Positions 1-6,347 of a DNA stretch of 10,829 nucleotides are shown here, piece after piece; positions within the stretch are counted from its first letter, which is position 1; each line of letters begins with the position of its first letter. Under the pieces are notes generated by a model. The model was not told the origin of the DNA and made no database searches. It worked only from the letters and a program-made list of their open reading frames with translations. The stretch spans positions 1 to 10,829 of the forward strand of contig CAMJLI010000058.1 in the NCBI GenBank assembly GCA_946406585.1, written 5' to 3'. The position numbers and the translations under genes are program-made. Source of the DNA: an uncultured Prevotellaceae bacterium (GTDB lineage: Bacteria; Bacteroidota; Bacteroidia; Bacteroidales; Bacteroidaceae).

Positions 1-55
1 GAGGAGATAGAGGAGATAGATATAAGGAGATGGAGGAGGTAGATATAATAAGATG
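1..55. repeat. Purine-rich, C-free degenerate tandem repeat
   Basis: Two units of about 23 bases, 7-29 and 30-52, match at 21 of 25 positions when compared from 7 and from 30. Each has a GGAG-rich half followed by TAGATATAA. A shorter GAGGAGATA duplication occupies 1-18. The + strand has no C until position 79. The repeat may continue left of the window. It contains several AGGAG-like strings, but the closest lies more than 60 bases before the first start codon, so they are not ribosome binding sites for it. The role is unknown: it could be a simple-sequence tract or the remnant of an upstream intergenic region. Confidence 0.6.
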
Positions 56-106
56 TAATAGAAAAAAATTGATAAAAACAGATAGAAATAAATAATCATA
101 AAAATC

Positions 107-562
107 ATGGAAATAGGAGACAAGGTGCCTGATATTTTGGGCTACGACGAGAATGGGAACGAGATTCGCATCAGCGATTTCAAGGGAAAGAAAATAGTGC
201 TTTATTTCTATCCCAAGGACATGACCTCTGGCTGCACTGCAGAAGCATGCAACCTTCGCGACAACATCGGGGAGCTGGAAGCCTCCGGATATGCCGTCAT
301 AGGAGCCAGCATAGACGATGCCAAGTCGCATCAGAAATTCATTGCCAAGCATGAGCTGCCCTTCCACCTGATAGCCGACACAGAGAAAAAACTTGTGGAG
401 CAGTTTGGTGTCTGGGGAGAGAAGAGCATGTATGGCCGCAAATATTTCGGAACCTTCCGCACCACATTCATCATAAATGAGGAAGGCATAGTGGAGCGCA
501 TCATAGGCCCGAAGAAGATCAAGACCAAAGACCACGCCAACCAAATCCTTTCCGGCCAATGA
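107..562 (+). CDS. bcp: Thiol peroxidase, Bcp/PrxQ-type peroxiredoxin
   Basis: A 151-residue cytosolic peroxiredoxin of the AhpC/TSA thioredoxin fold that reduces hydrogen peroxide and organic hydroperoxides with thioredoxin-like electron donors. The active-site segment reads YPKDMTSGCTAEACNLRD: Cys43 is the peroxidatic cysteine and Cys48 sits five residues later, the resolving-cysteine position of the alpha2-type BCP/PrxQ subfamily. Thr40 and Arg118 (GTFRTTFII) complete the usual Thr/Cys/Arg catalytic set. The common Pro before Gly-Cys is Ser41 here, a mild variation. Length is normal (E. coli Bcp is about 156). The start follows an A-rich leader without a Shine-Dalgarno sequence, as is usual in Bacteroidetes. 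It is the first gene of a three-gene unit and its stop overlaps the next start (ATGA). No TAnnTTTG promoter is visible in 1-106, so the promoter may lie further left. The family call is firm; its physiological oxidant is not known from sequence. Confidence 0.95.
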   Translation: MEIGDKVPDILGYDENGNEIRISDFKGKKIVLYFYPKDMTSGCTAEACNLRDNIGELEASGYAVIGASIDDAKSHQKFIAKHELPFHLIADTEKKLVEQFGVWGEKSMYGRKYFGTFRTTFIINEEGIVERIIGPKKIKTKDHANQILSGQ

Positions 563-969
563 CAAGCCAAGTTGAGATAACCCTCAAGGCACGTCCTCGC
601 GGCTGCCATTTGGTGACACGAGAGATATACAGCCAACTGCCTCCATTGCCCTCTACAGGCCTGCTTCACTTGTTTGTGAAACACACCAGTTGCGGCATAT
701 GCATCAACGAGAATGCCGACCCAGATGTCCGTCATGACTTGTCGGCCATCCTCGACCATCTCGTGCCAGAAGACCGGTCCTTCTACCGCCACACCCTCGA
801 AGGCAGCGACGACATGCCCGCCCATGCCAAGTCAGCATTGGTAGGTGTGAGCCTGACAATCCCCATCACGGGTGGGCGCCTGAACCTGGGAACGTGGCAA
901 GGCATCTACCTTTGCGAGTTCCGCAACTATGGAGGCAGCCGGAAAATAGTCGCCACGATACTTAGCTAA
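559..969 (+). CDS. yjbQ: YjbQ/UPF0047 family protein
   Basis: A 136-residue single-domain protein of the YjbQ (UPF0047) family. Family signatures are HTSCGICINENADPDVRHDL (residues 42-61), EGSDDMPAH (81-89), SLTIPITGGRLNLGTWQGIYL (98-118) and CEF at 119-121. Members are small compact proteins; E. coli YjbQ has been reported to have weak thiamin-phosphate-synthase activity, hence the frequent label 'secondary thiamine-phosphate synthase', but the physiological role is unsettled. His42, Asn50/Glu51 and His89 are candidate active-site residues by conservation. The ATG lies inside the stop of the thiol peroxidase (4-base ATGA overlap), suggesting translational coupling, and a 34-base gap leads to the CoA synthetase gene. 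Oddly, the loop after His42 holds Cys45 and Cys48 as a CxxC where many members have small or hydrophobic residues. With a peroxidase next door, redox sensitivity is conceivable but unproven. Confidence 0.9.
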   Translation: MTSQVEITLKARPRGCHLVTREIYSQLPPLPSTGLLHLFVKHTSCGICINENADPDVRHDLSAILDHLVPEDRSFYRHTLEGSDDMPAHAKSALVGVSLTIPITGGRLNLGTWQGIYLCEFRNYGGSRKIVATILS

Positions 970-1003
970 CCATTAACAAACCAAATACAGAAAAGCACAA
1001 GAC

Positions 1004-3070
1004 ATGATCAACCGACAATTACTACATCCCGAGAGCATCGTCGTGATAGGAGGTTCCAACAACATCCACAAGCCAGGCGGTGCTGTTGTGCGCAACATCA
1101 TCAACGGAGGTTACCAAGGAGTCCTTCGCATCGTCAATCCCAAGGAAGACGAGGTGCAAGGCATCAAGGTATTCCACGACGCCAAGGAGATTCCACCTAC
1201 CGACTTGGCCATCATCGTCATACCAGCCAAGTTGTGCCCCGCCACGGTGAAGCTGTTGGCTTCAGAAAAATCAGTGAAAGCCTTCATCATCATTTCAGCC
1301 GGATTTGGAGAGGAGACCCCAGAAGGAGCAGTATTGGAGAAGGAAATCCTCGACACCTGCGAGCGATATGGGGCGGCACTAATAGGACCCAACTGCATCG
1401 GCCTGCTCAACTCATGGCATCACAGCGTATTCACCAAGCCCATCCCCCATCTCAACCCACAGGGAGTGGACTTCATCTCCGGTTCGGGAGCCACTGCTGT
1501 TTTCATTCTTGAGTCTGCGGTCATCAAAGGCTTGCAGTTCAATTCCGTCTGGAGCATAGGAAACGGCAAGCAAATAGGCATAGAAGATGTATTGCAATAC
1601 ATGGATGAGAATTTCAATGCAGAAAAAGACTCAAAAGTGAAACTGCTCTACATCGAGAACATATCCAATCCCGACAAGTTGTTGTTCCATGCAGGCTCTC
1701 TCATCCGCAAGGGATGTAGAATAGCCGCCATCAAGGCAGGCAGTTCGGAGAGTGGCAGCAGGGCGGCATCTTCTCATACAGGAGCCATAGCAAGTAGCGA
1801 CTCTGCAGTGGAAGCCTTGTTCCGAAAGGCCGGCATAGTTCGCTGTTTCTCACGCGAAGAACTCACGACCGTAGGTTGCATTTTCACCCTTCCTCCCATC
1901 AAGGGCAAGAATTTCGCCATAGTCACCCATGCCGGTGGTCCTGGCGTGATGCTCACCGACGCCCTGTCGAAAGGAGGCCTATGCGTTCCAACCATCGACC
2001 CCCAAATAGGCGAAGAACTAAAGTCGAAGCTTTTCCCCGGGGCTTCCGTATCCAATCCCATAGACATCCTTGCCACAGGCACTCCGGAGAATTTGGGGAC
2101 AGCCATCGACTACTGTGAAAACCGTTTTGACAACATTGACGCCATCATGGTGATTTTCGGCACCCCAGGCCTTGTGCAGCTCTATGAGACATACGATGTA
2201 CTTCACAAAAAGATACAGGAATGCAAGAAACCCGTGTTCCCCATCTTGCCGAGCCTCCATACTGCCGGTCCCGAGGTGGAAGAGTTTTTGAAGAAAGGGC
2301 ATGTGAACTTCAGCGACGAGGTGACGTTGGCCACCGCACTGACCCAAGTGATGCGCACTCCCCCACCCGCCCCACCAGAGATAGAACTATTCGGCGTGGA
2401 TGTTCCTCGCATCCGCGACATCATTTCCAGCATACCGGAAAGCGGCTACATCTCACCTACACTTGTCCACGACCTACTGAAATGCGCCCAAATACCGATG
2501 GTGCCGGAGAAGGTAAGTTCCTCATGCGACGACCTTGTCGCCTTTGCCGACAAGATAGGCTATCCTGTAGTCGCCAAGGTAGTAGGACCAGTACACAAGA
2601 GCGACGTTGGCGGTGTGGCCCTCGACATCAAGAGCGCCAAGCATCTTCGTTTGGAATTCGAAAGGATGATGAACATTGAAGGAGCCACATCTGTCATGGT
2701 TCAAAAGATGCTCAAGGGAACAGAGTTGTTCATCGGAGCAAAGTACGAGCCACGTTTCGGCCATATAGTGTTGTGTGGCCTCGGCGGCATTTTTGTGGAG
2801 GTCCTGAAGGATGTCCGCAGCGGTCTTGCCCCACTCTCTTATGGCGAAGCCTACTCGATGATACATTCCCTGCGCGGCTACAAGATAATCCAGGGCACTC
2901 GCGGTCAGGCAGGCATCAATGAAGCGAAATTTGCAGAGGTGATAGTACGGCTCTCCACCCTTCTCCGCTTTGCCACGGAGATAAAGGAGATGGACATCAA
3001 CCCTCTCCTCGCCGACGAAAACGGAGTGACTGCCGTAGATGCGCGAATATACATAGAAAAGAGGAAATAA
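1004..3070 (+). CDS. ADP-forming acetyl/acyl-CoA synthetase, fused alpha-beta
   Basis: A 688-residue cytosolic enzyme of the NDP-forming acyl-CoA synthetase superfamily, acyl-CoA + ADP + Pi to acid + ATP + CoA, reversible. Domains in order: CoA-binding Rossmann domain (about 1-130, with VIGGSN near the start and GPNCIGLLN), succinyl-CoA-ligase-like domain (about 145-290), a third flavodoxin-like domain (about 300-448), a Pro-rich linker TPPPAPP (452-458), and a C-terminal ATP-grasp domain (about 470-688). His258 in SHTGA is the phosphorylated histidine of the alpha part; His531 in VHKSDVGGV is the conserved second histidine of the beta part. The C-terminus keeps the family motif EIKEMDINPL. 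No GNAT acetyltransferase domain is present and His258 is kept, so it is not a Pat/YfiQ-type lysine acetyltransferase. Length fits bacterial fused enzymes. The substrate (acetate, propionate, aryl or branched acids) cannot be read from sequence. Third gene of the unit, followed by a strong terminator. Confidence 0.93.
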   Translation: MINRQLLHPESIVVIGGSNNIHKPGGAVVRNIINGGYQGVLRIVNPKEDEVQGIKVFHDAKEIPPTDLAIIVIPAKLCPATVKLLASEKSVKAFIIISAGFGEETPEGAVLEKEILDTCERYGAALIGPNCIGLLNSWHHSVFTKPIPHLNPQGVDFISGSGATAVFILESAVIKGLQFNSVWSIGNGKQIGIEDVLQYMDENFNAEKDSKVKLLYIENISNPDKLLFHAGSLIRKGCRIAAIKAGSSESGSRAASSHTGAIASSDSAVEALFRKAGIVRCFSREELTTVGCIFTLPPIKGKNFAIVTHAGGPGVMLTDALSKGGLCVPTIDPQIGEELKSKLFPGASVSNPIDILATGTPENLGTAIDYCENRFDNIDAIMVIFGTPGLVQLYETYDVLHKKIQECKKPVFPILPSLHTAGPEVEEFLKKGHVNFSDEVTLATALTQVMRTPPPAPPEIELFGVDVPRIRDIISSIPESGYISPTLVHDLLKCAQIPMVPEKVSSSCDDLVAFADKIGYPVVAKVVGPVHKSDVGGVALDIKSAKHLRLEFERMMNIEGATSVMVQKMLKGTELFIGAKYEPRFGHIVLCGLGGIFVEVLKDVRSGLAPLSYGEAYSMIHSLRGYKIIQGTRGQAGINEAKFAEVIVRLSTLLRFATEIKEMDINPLLADENGVTAVDARIYIEKRK

Positions 3071-3080
3071 GATTGCAAAT

Positions 3081-3125
3081 AAAAAAACACTTGTCTGACC
3101 ACAGTTTGCAGACAAGCGTTTTTTT
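3081..3125. terminator. Bidirectional intrinsic terminator between convergent genes
   Basis: The stem CTTGTCTG (3090-3097) pairs perfectly with CAGACAAG (3109-3116) around an 11-base loop. After one A/C mismatch it continues through C3088-G3118 into seven A (3081-3087) facing seven T (3119-3125). Either strand therefore gives a GC-containing hairpin followed by a U run, so it can end both the rightward CoA-synthetase transcript and the leftward esterase transcript. It sits in the 70-base gap between the two stop codons. Confidence 0.9.
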
Positions 3126-3140
3126 ATTGGGATAAGGAAA

Positions 3141-4583
3141 TCATTCTGTTTTTTCCTTTATAGCATTGGAGATGATTTCTGCCATTTTTCTCACACCTTT
3201 TTCATTGGGGTGTATTCCGTCGGGGAATAGCAAGTCGCTACCATCGGCGAAAAGCGTGTGCAGGTCGATGACATTCAATCCATACTCTTTAGCCACTTCA
3301 AGTTGTATGGGGATAATGTTGTTTGCTATGATTGATTCGTTGATATCCCAAGAAGACTTGAATGCAGGAAGCGGAGTGCAAAGATAAATCTTTGGCTTGA
3401 CATCCATCGGCAGTTTGTTCTTCTTGCCCTTTTTCTTTGTCGGGACATTCAGGCCGGGGCATAATTTGGCAATCAGATTCTTCAAATCCTGCTTGAACGA
3501 CTCTCCATATTGCCAATTCTGGGGTTTGGAATCGTTGGTGCCAAGTTTGAGTATTACAATGTCTGGCTTGAAAGCCTGTGCATCCTGCCATGCCATTTCA
3601 TTGGTGTAAGGAAAGTCTCCCTTGTCGAGCAATGTACGGCCGCTAACCCCGAAGTTCTTCACCCAGTAATCATTCCCCAACATTCGCTGCAGAAGTGCCG
3701 GGTATCCATGTTGTTCTGCCATGTCAATGCCATGGCCGTCGGTAATGCTGTTGCCGACACATGCCACACGTATGGCATCCTGCTTGGGTGTCTGGCGGGC
3801 TTTCAGCCAGTTTCCAAGGTCGTCCAACATCTGGTTGTGGTATTTGAACCAAGGGCCGACACCCCAACCATGGTCTCCTGTGGGGTAAATGAACATGGCA
3901 CATTCATTACCGGCATTTCTCATGGCGGAATAATAAGCCACGCCATTGGTGACAGGGGGAACCAATCTGTCATCGCTTGCCATAAGGATGATTGCTGGCG
4001 GTGTGAGATGTCGTTTCACTGCATTCTGGGTGGAGTATTTTTTCACCAATTCCGGGTCGTCCGAACCTTCCTTGCCGAGGAAATTCAAGCATGAATAAAG
4101 ATGTGACACACGCTTGTCCATAGATATGACCGGATAGAAGAGAATGGTGAAATCTGGTCGGACATCAAAATCAGAAAGAGTTGAAATGACGGAAGCCAGA
4201 TGTCCACCAGCCGAGAATCCCATTATTCCCACATCACGTGGATTGATTTTCCAATTGGCGGCAGAATCGCGTACGATTCGGAAAGTATTCTCAACATCGC
4301 TGATGGGGCGAGTCCTGTCACCGTTGGGCAGACGATAGTTCACCACGAAATATGCGATTCCCTGTTTGTTGAGCCACTCCGCCCATTGCGTGCCTTCATG
4401 AGTGTTGGACAGTACAGAATAGCCACCTCCAGGGATACCGACAATAGCCTTTCCAGAAGGATTTTCCGGAAGGAAAGCCACCATGTGCGCCTCATCGGCA
4501 AGATTGATCTTGAATGTTTTTGCAGTCTGGGCCTGCAGTGCACTTGTCAACAGCAACAGGCAGAAAAGCACTGATTTTTTCAT
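3141..4583 (-). CDS. Secreted two-domain esterase: alpha/beta hydrolase plus SGNH hydrolase
   Basis: A 480-residue exported protein. Residues 1-18 form a signal peptide (MKKSVLFCLLLLTSALQA, cleavage before QT); there is no lipobox, so it is probably periplasmic or released. Domain 1 (about 25-262) is a BD-FAE/acetylxylan-esterase-like alpha/beta hydrolase: oxyanion segment GIPGGGYS (49-56), nucleophile Ser124 in GFSAGGH, Asp205 in ASDDRLVPP, His238 in TGDHGWG. Domain 2 (about 270-478) is an SGNH/GDSL hydrolase: block I Ser279 in GNSITDG, block II Gly312 in NFGVSG, block III Asn350 in LGTND, block V Asp455/His458 in FPDGIHP. Both active sites look intact, implying deacylation of two different ester positions or substrates, likely acetylated hemicellulose. 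The ATG at 4583 was chosen because it begins the signal peptide; an in-frame ATG at 4649 would put the promoter inside the gene. A Lys-rich insert (383-390) interrupts domain 2. It has its own promoter and lies downstream of the glutamine synthetase gene on the same strand. Confidence 0.88.
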   Translation of the reverse strand: MKKSVLFCLLLLTSALQAQTAKTFKINLADEAHMVAFLPENPSGKAIVGIPGGGYSVLSNTHEGTQWAEWLNKQGIAYFVVNYRLPNGDRTRPISDVENTFRIVRDSAANWKINPRDVGIMGFSAGGHLASVISTLSDFDVRPDFTILFYPVISMDKRVSHLYSCLNFLGKEGSDDPELVKKYSTQNAVKRHLTPPAIILMASDDRLVPPVTNGVAYYSAMRNAGNECAMFIYPTGDHGWGVGPWFKYHNQMLDDLGNWLKARQTPKQDAIRVACVGNSITDGHGIDMAEQHGYPALLQRMLGNDYWVKNFGVSGRTLLDKGDFPYTNEMAWQDAQAFKPDIVILKLGTNDSKPQNWQYGESFKQDLKNLIAKLCPGLNVPTKKKGKKNKLPMDVKPKIYLCTPLPAFKSSWDINESIIANNIIPIQLEVAKEYGLNVIDLHTLFADGSDLLFPDGIHPNEKGVRKMAEIISNAIKEKTE

Positions 4584-4613
4584 TTGTAGTATTTTAAAGT
4601 AATGAATAGCATG

Positions 4614-4642
4614 CAAATGTAAGAAAAAAATCCCGCAACAAG
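4614..4642 (-). promoter_or_regulatory. Bacteroidetes-type promoter for the two-domain esterase
   Basis: Read on the minus strand, TACATTTG (4621-4614) matches the -7 consensus TAnnTTTG exactly and would place transcription start roughly 20-25 bases before the ATG at 4583. The -33 element is weak: CTTG (4642-4639) is 17 bases upstream, a 3-of-4 match at slightly short spacing. This implies the esterase can be transcribed independently of the glutamine synthetase gene upstream. Confidence 0.55.
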
Positions 4643-4714
4643 ACGACATTATGAGGTTTTAACAATCCATAATCCATTTAGCGAAAGAGCCTTTCCAAGA
4701 AGGCATGCTTCATC

Positions 4715-6214
4715 TTATCCACAATGGAAATAGGTATCCACCAGTTTTTGCACTTCTTCGGGATATTTTTCCACGGTCTGCCTCAGGTTCCTGTCATGGA
4801 AAGACTTCAAATGAGAGACGATGCTGTCAATCATTGACTCGCTGAACACGCCCTCAGCCTCATAATATCCACGTTGAGCCAGCAAACATTCAGCCGAAGC
4901 CTCACAACAGTCAGGCAAACATTCCAGTTCTGCCAGTCTGTTCTCGTTGGCCTTGTCGTGTATGTTTACATTGACGTATGTACGTTCAGCCAGTTCAAGA
5001 GCATCCTTCATTTCAAATCCCACCCTACAAGCCACACAAAGGCCGGCAAGCAGCTGGTAGATGTCCGCCGACCCGTCGGGCGACCTCATTTCCACGGTTT
5101 GCTTCTTTGAAGTGTCCGACATGGAAGGTTTTTCCTTTGGGTTTGCAATGCTGCACATGTCAACATCAGTAGTCCATCCTAAAGGCACCCTGACGAGCAC
5201 CGAACGGTTTCTGTCACCCCAGCAGACATTGGTTGGAGCCTCCTGATGAGGCACAAGCCTGAAATAAGACATCGGGTTCTTGTTTCCGAAAGCAGTGATG
5301 CTTGGCGCGAGCTTCATCATCCCCGCAATCATTCGCCTTGCATAGTCGCTGAGCGCACCATTGTGGAGCATCATGTTGCGCCCATCCTTCATGATGCGCA
5401 TGTGGATATGAAGTCCCGAACCAGCCTTTCCTGTGGTAATCTTTGGTGCGAAAGTGACATTCATCCCCATCTGGTATGCCAAGTTTCTTATCACCCATTT
5501 GGCAAGCATCAGCTGGTCGGCAGCCTTCTCCGCATTCACAGGCAAGAACTCTATTTCGTTCTGCTCATACACCTTCCCATTCAGCACGAAGTTGCCCACC
5601 TCAGAATGGCCATATTTGATTTGTCCACCAGTCTGTGCCACATAAAGCATGCATTTTGCCCTGAACTCATTAGCTTTGGCGTAAGGAGCCGACTCATGAT
5701 ATCCATGCTGGTCGACAGCAGGAAAACGACTGTCATCGTCGAAAATCACGTAATACTCCAACTCACCCATTGCCTGAAACTCCATGCCCGTGACCTTTTT
5801 GAAAGCAGAACAAGCCTTTGCCAAAGTATGCTCCGGGGCGCTCTCAAGCAATTGTCCGTCCTTGTCGAAGAAGGAGCAGAGCATTGCCAGCGTGGGAATT
5901 TCCGCAAAAGGGTCTACAAAGGCCGTGGAAAAGCGAGGCAGCACATACAAGTCGCTACTGCCAGCCTTGACAAAAGAGAACAGGCTGCTGCCATCCACCC
6001 TTTCGCCACAAGAAAGCACAGTTTCCAGATAGTCCTTGTCGTTGATTACGAAATTCAAAGTCTTCAGTTTTCCATCCCCTCCGGGATACATGAAATTCAC
6101 CATCTTGATTTGATTGGTTTCGATGTAATGGATGATGTCATCCTTGGTGAAATCATCGGATGGCTTTTGAAGAAATGCCACAATGGGATTGGCATTCATT
6201 TCGAATGTGTTCAT
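4715..6214 (-). CDS. Glutamine synthetase family protein, divergent type-I-like (Bacteroidales type)
   Basis: A 499-residue cytosolic enzyme with the GS beta-grasp and catalytic domains; the family makes glutamine from glutamate, ammonia and ATP. Catalytic-domain landmarks fall at almost type-I positions: DGSS (74-77), Glu151 and Glu153 in GELEYY, Glu205 in GHSEVG, Glu220 in EQNEIEF, His269 in GSGLHIH, Glu325 in HQEAP, Arg337 in DRNRS, and Glu375/Arg377 in VEMRSPDG. Two usual type-I features are absent. The stretch where Asp50 (ammonium binding) is expected reads NFMYPGGDGKLK (40-51), and the NLYDLP adenylylation loop is replaced near 420-434 with no Tyr. It is much shorter than GlnN (type III, about 700). 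The ATG at 6214 was chosen because the promoter lies just upstream; a further Met6 is also possible, and the ATG at 6280 would span the promoter. It may be a true ammonia-assimilating GS with altered control or a gamma-glutamyl ligase for another amine. It is divergent to the phosphorylase gene. Confidence 0.85.
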   Translation of the reverse strand: MNTFEMNANPIVAFLQKPSDDFTKDDIIHYIETNQIKMVNFMYPGGDGKLKTLNFVINDKDYLETVLSCGERVDGSSLFSFVKAGSSDLYVLPRFSTAFVDPFAEIPTLAMLCSFFDKDGQLLESAPEHTLAKACSAFKKVTGMEFQAMGELEYYVIFDDDSRFPAVDQHGYHESAPYAKANEFRAKCMLYVAQTGGQIKYGHSEVGNFVLNGKVYEQNEIEFLPVNAEKAADQLMLAKWVIRNLAYQMGMNVTFAPKITTGKAGSGLHIHMRIMKDGRNMMLHNGALSDYARRMIAGMMKLAPSITAFGNKNPMSYFRLVPHQEAPTNVCWGDRNRSVLVRVPLGWTTDVDMCSIANPKEKPSMSDTSKKQTVEMRSPDGSADIYQLLAGLCVACRVGFEMKDALELAERTYVNVNIHDKANENRLAELECLPDCCEASAECLLAQRGYYEAEGVFSESMIDSIVSHLKSFHDRNLRQTVEKYPEEVQKLVDTYFHCG

Positions 6215-6225
6215 AGTTTGTAGAT

Positions 6226-6238
6226 TTTTATGTTGTCG
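6226..6238 (-). repeat. Inverted-repeat arm, synthetase side
   Basis: Read on the minus strand this is CGACAACATAAAA, identical to the arm at 6335-6347. It starts about 12 bases downstream of the -7 element of the synthetase promoter, so it lies within the first bases of that transcript. It could be a regulator-binding site or a 5' RNA element. Confidence 0.75.
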
Positions 6239-6249
6239 AATAATTAATG

Positions 6250-6281
6250 CAAAAATAGAAATAAATAGGTTGATTGCCAAA
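6250..6281 (-). promoter_or_regulatory. Exact-consensus Bacteroidetes promoter for the glutamine synthetase gene
   Basis: On the minus strand, TTTG (6281-6278), 20 bases, then TATTTTTG (6257-6250): this fits TTTG-N19-21-TAnnTTTG without a mismatch. The predicted start, around 6243, gives a leader of about 30 bases to the ATG at 6214 with no Shine-Dalgarno sequence. Confidence 0.8.
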
Positions 6282-6297
6282 TTTTAGGCGACGATTT

Positions 6298-6329
6298 TTT
6301 GAAGTTTAGAAAAGAAATACTTACATTTG
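6298..6329 (+). promoter_or_regulatory. Exact-consensus Bacteroidetes promoter for the GH94 gene
   Basis: TTTG (6298-6301), 20 bases, then TACATTTG (6322-6329), again without a mismatch to the Bacteroidetes primary-sigma consensus. The predicted start, near 6335, leaves a 5' leader of about 90 bases before the ATG at 6426. That is long for this window and begins at the inverted-repeat arm. The -33 boxes of the two divergent promoters are only 16 bases apart, so simultaneous polymerase binding could interfere. Confidence 0.8.
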
Positions 6330-6334
6330 CAATC

Positions 6335-6347
6335 CGACAACATAAAA
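6335..6347 (+). repeat. Inverted-repeat arm, phosphorylase side
   Basis: CGACAACATAAAA, identical on this strand to the minus-strand copy at 6226-6238; the base before it differs (C versus T) but the two before that are A-T in both. It begins about where transcription of the GH94 gene should start. Arm centres are 109 bases apart, close to ten helical turns. Symmetric placement beyond two divergent promoters suggests a shared regulator or leader element. Confidence 0.75.

Noticed and set aside
3..95. Open frame without start that might be the end of an upstream gene
   Set aside because: The translation is a repetitive Gly-Asp-Arg and Lys-rich string with codons (AGA, ATA) unlike the real genes here; a simple repeat explains it better, although the left edge cannot be seen.
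1004..3070. Pat/YfiQ-like protein acetyltransferase as an alternative for the CoA synthetase
   Set aside because: There is no GNAT domain and the catalytic His258 in SHTGA is retained, so an active ADP-forming synthetase is favoured.
2522..3115. 197-codon open frame on the minus strand
   Set aside because: It is antisense to the ATP-grasp domain of the CoA synthetase and starts inside the terminator region; no domain is visible.
4584..4649. N-terminal extension of the two-domain esterase to the ATG at 4649
   Set aside because: It would place the -7 promoter element inside the gene and bury the signal peptide after 22 unrelated residues; the ATG at 4583 starts a clean signal peptide.
4689..4704. 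Short stem GCCTT/AAGGC downstream of the glutamine synthetase gene
   Set aside because: It has only five pairs and no T run on the minus strand, too weak to call a terminator.
5246..6223. Long open frame (325 codons) on the + strand
   Set aside because: It lies antisense to the glutamine synthetase gene, has no recognisable motif and a composition typical of a reverse-strand shadow; the opposite strand carries clear family motifs throughout.
6215..6280. Hydrophobic N-terminal extension of the glutamine synthetase to the ATG at 6280
   Set aside because: The extension covers the exact promoter and the repeat arm and would give a membrane-like segment foreign to the family.
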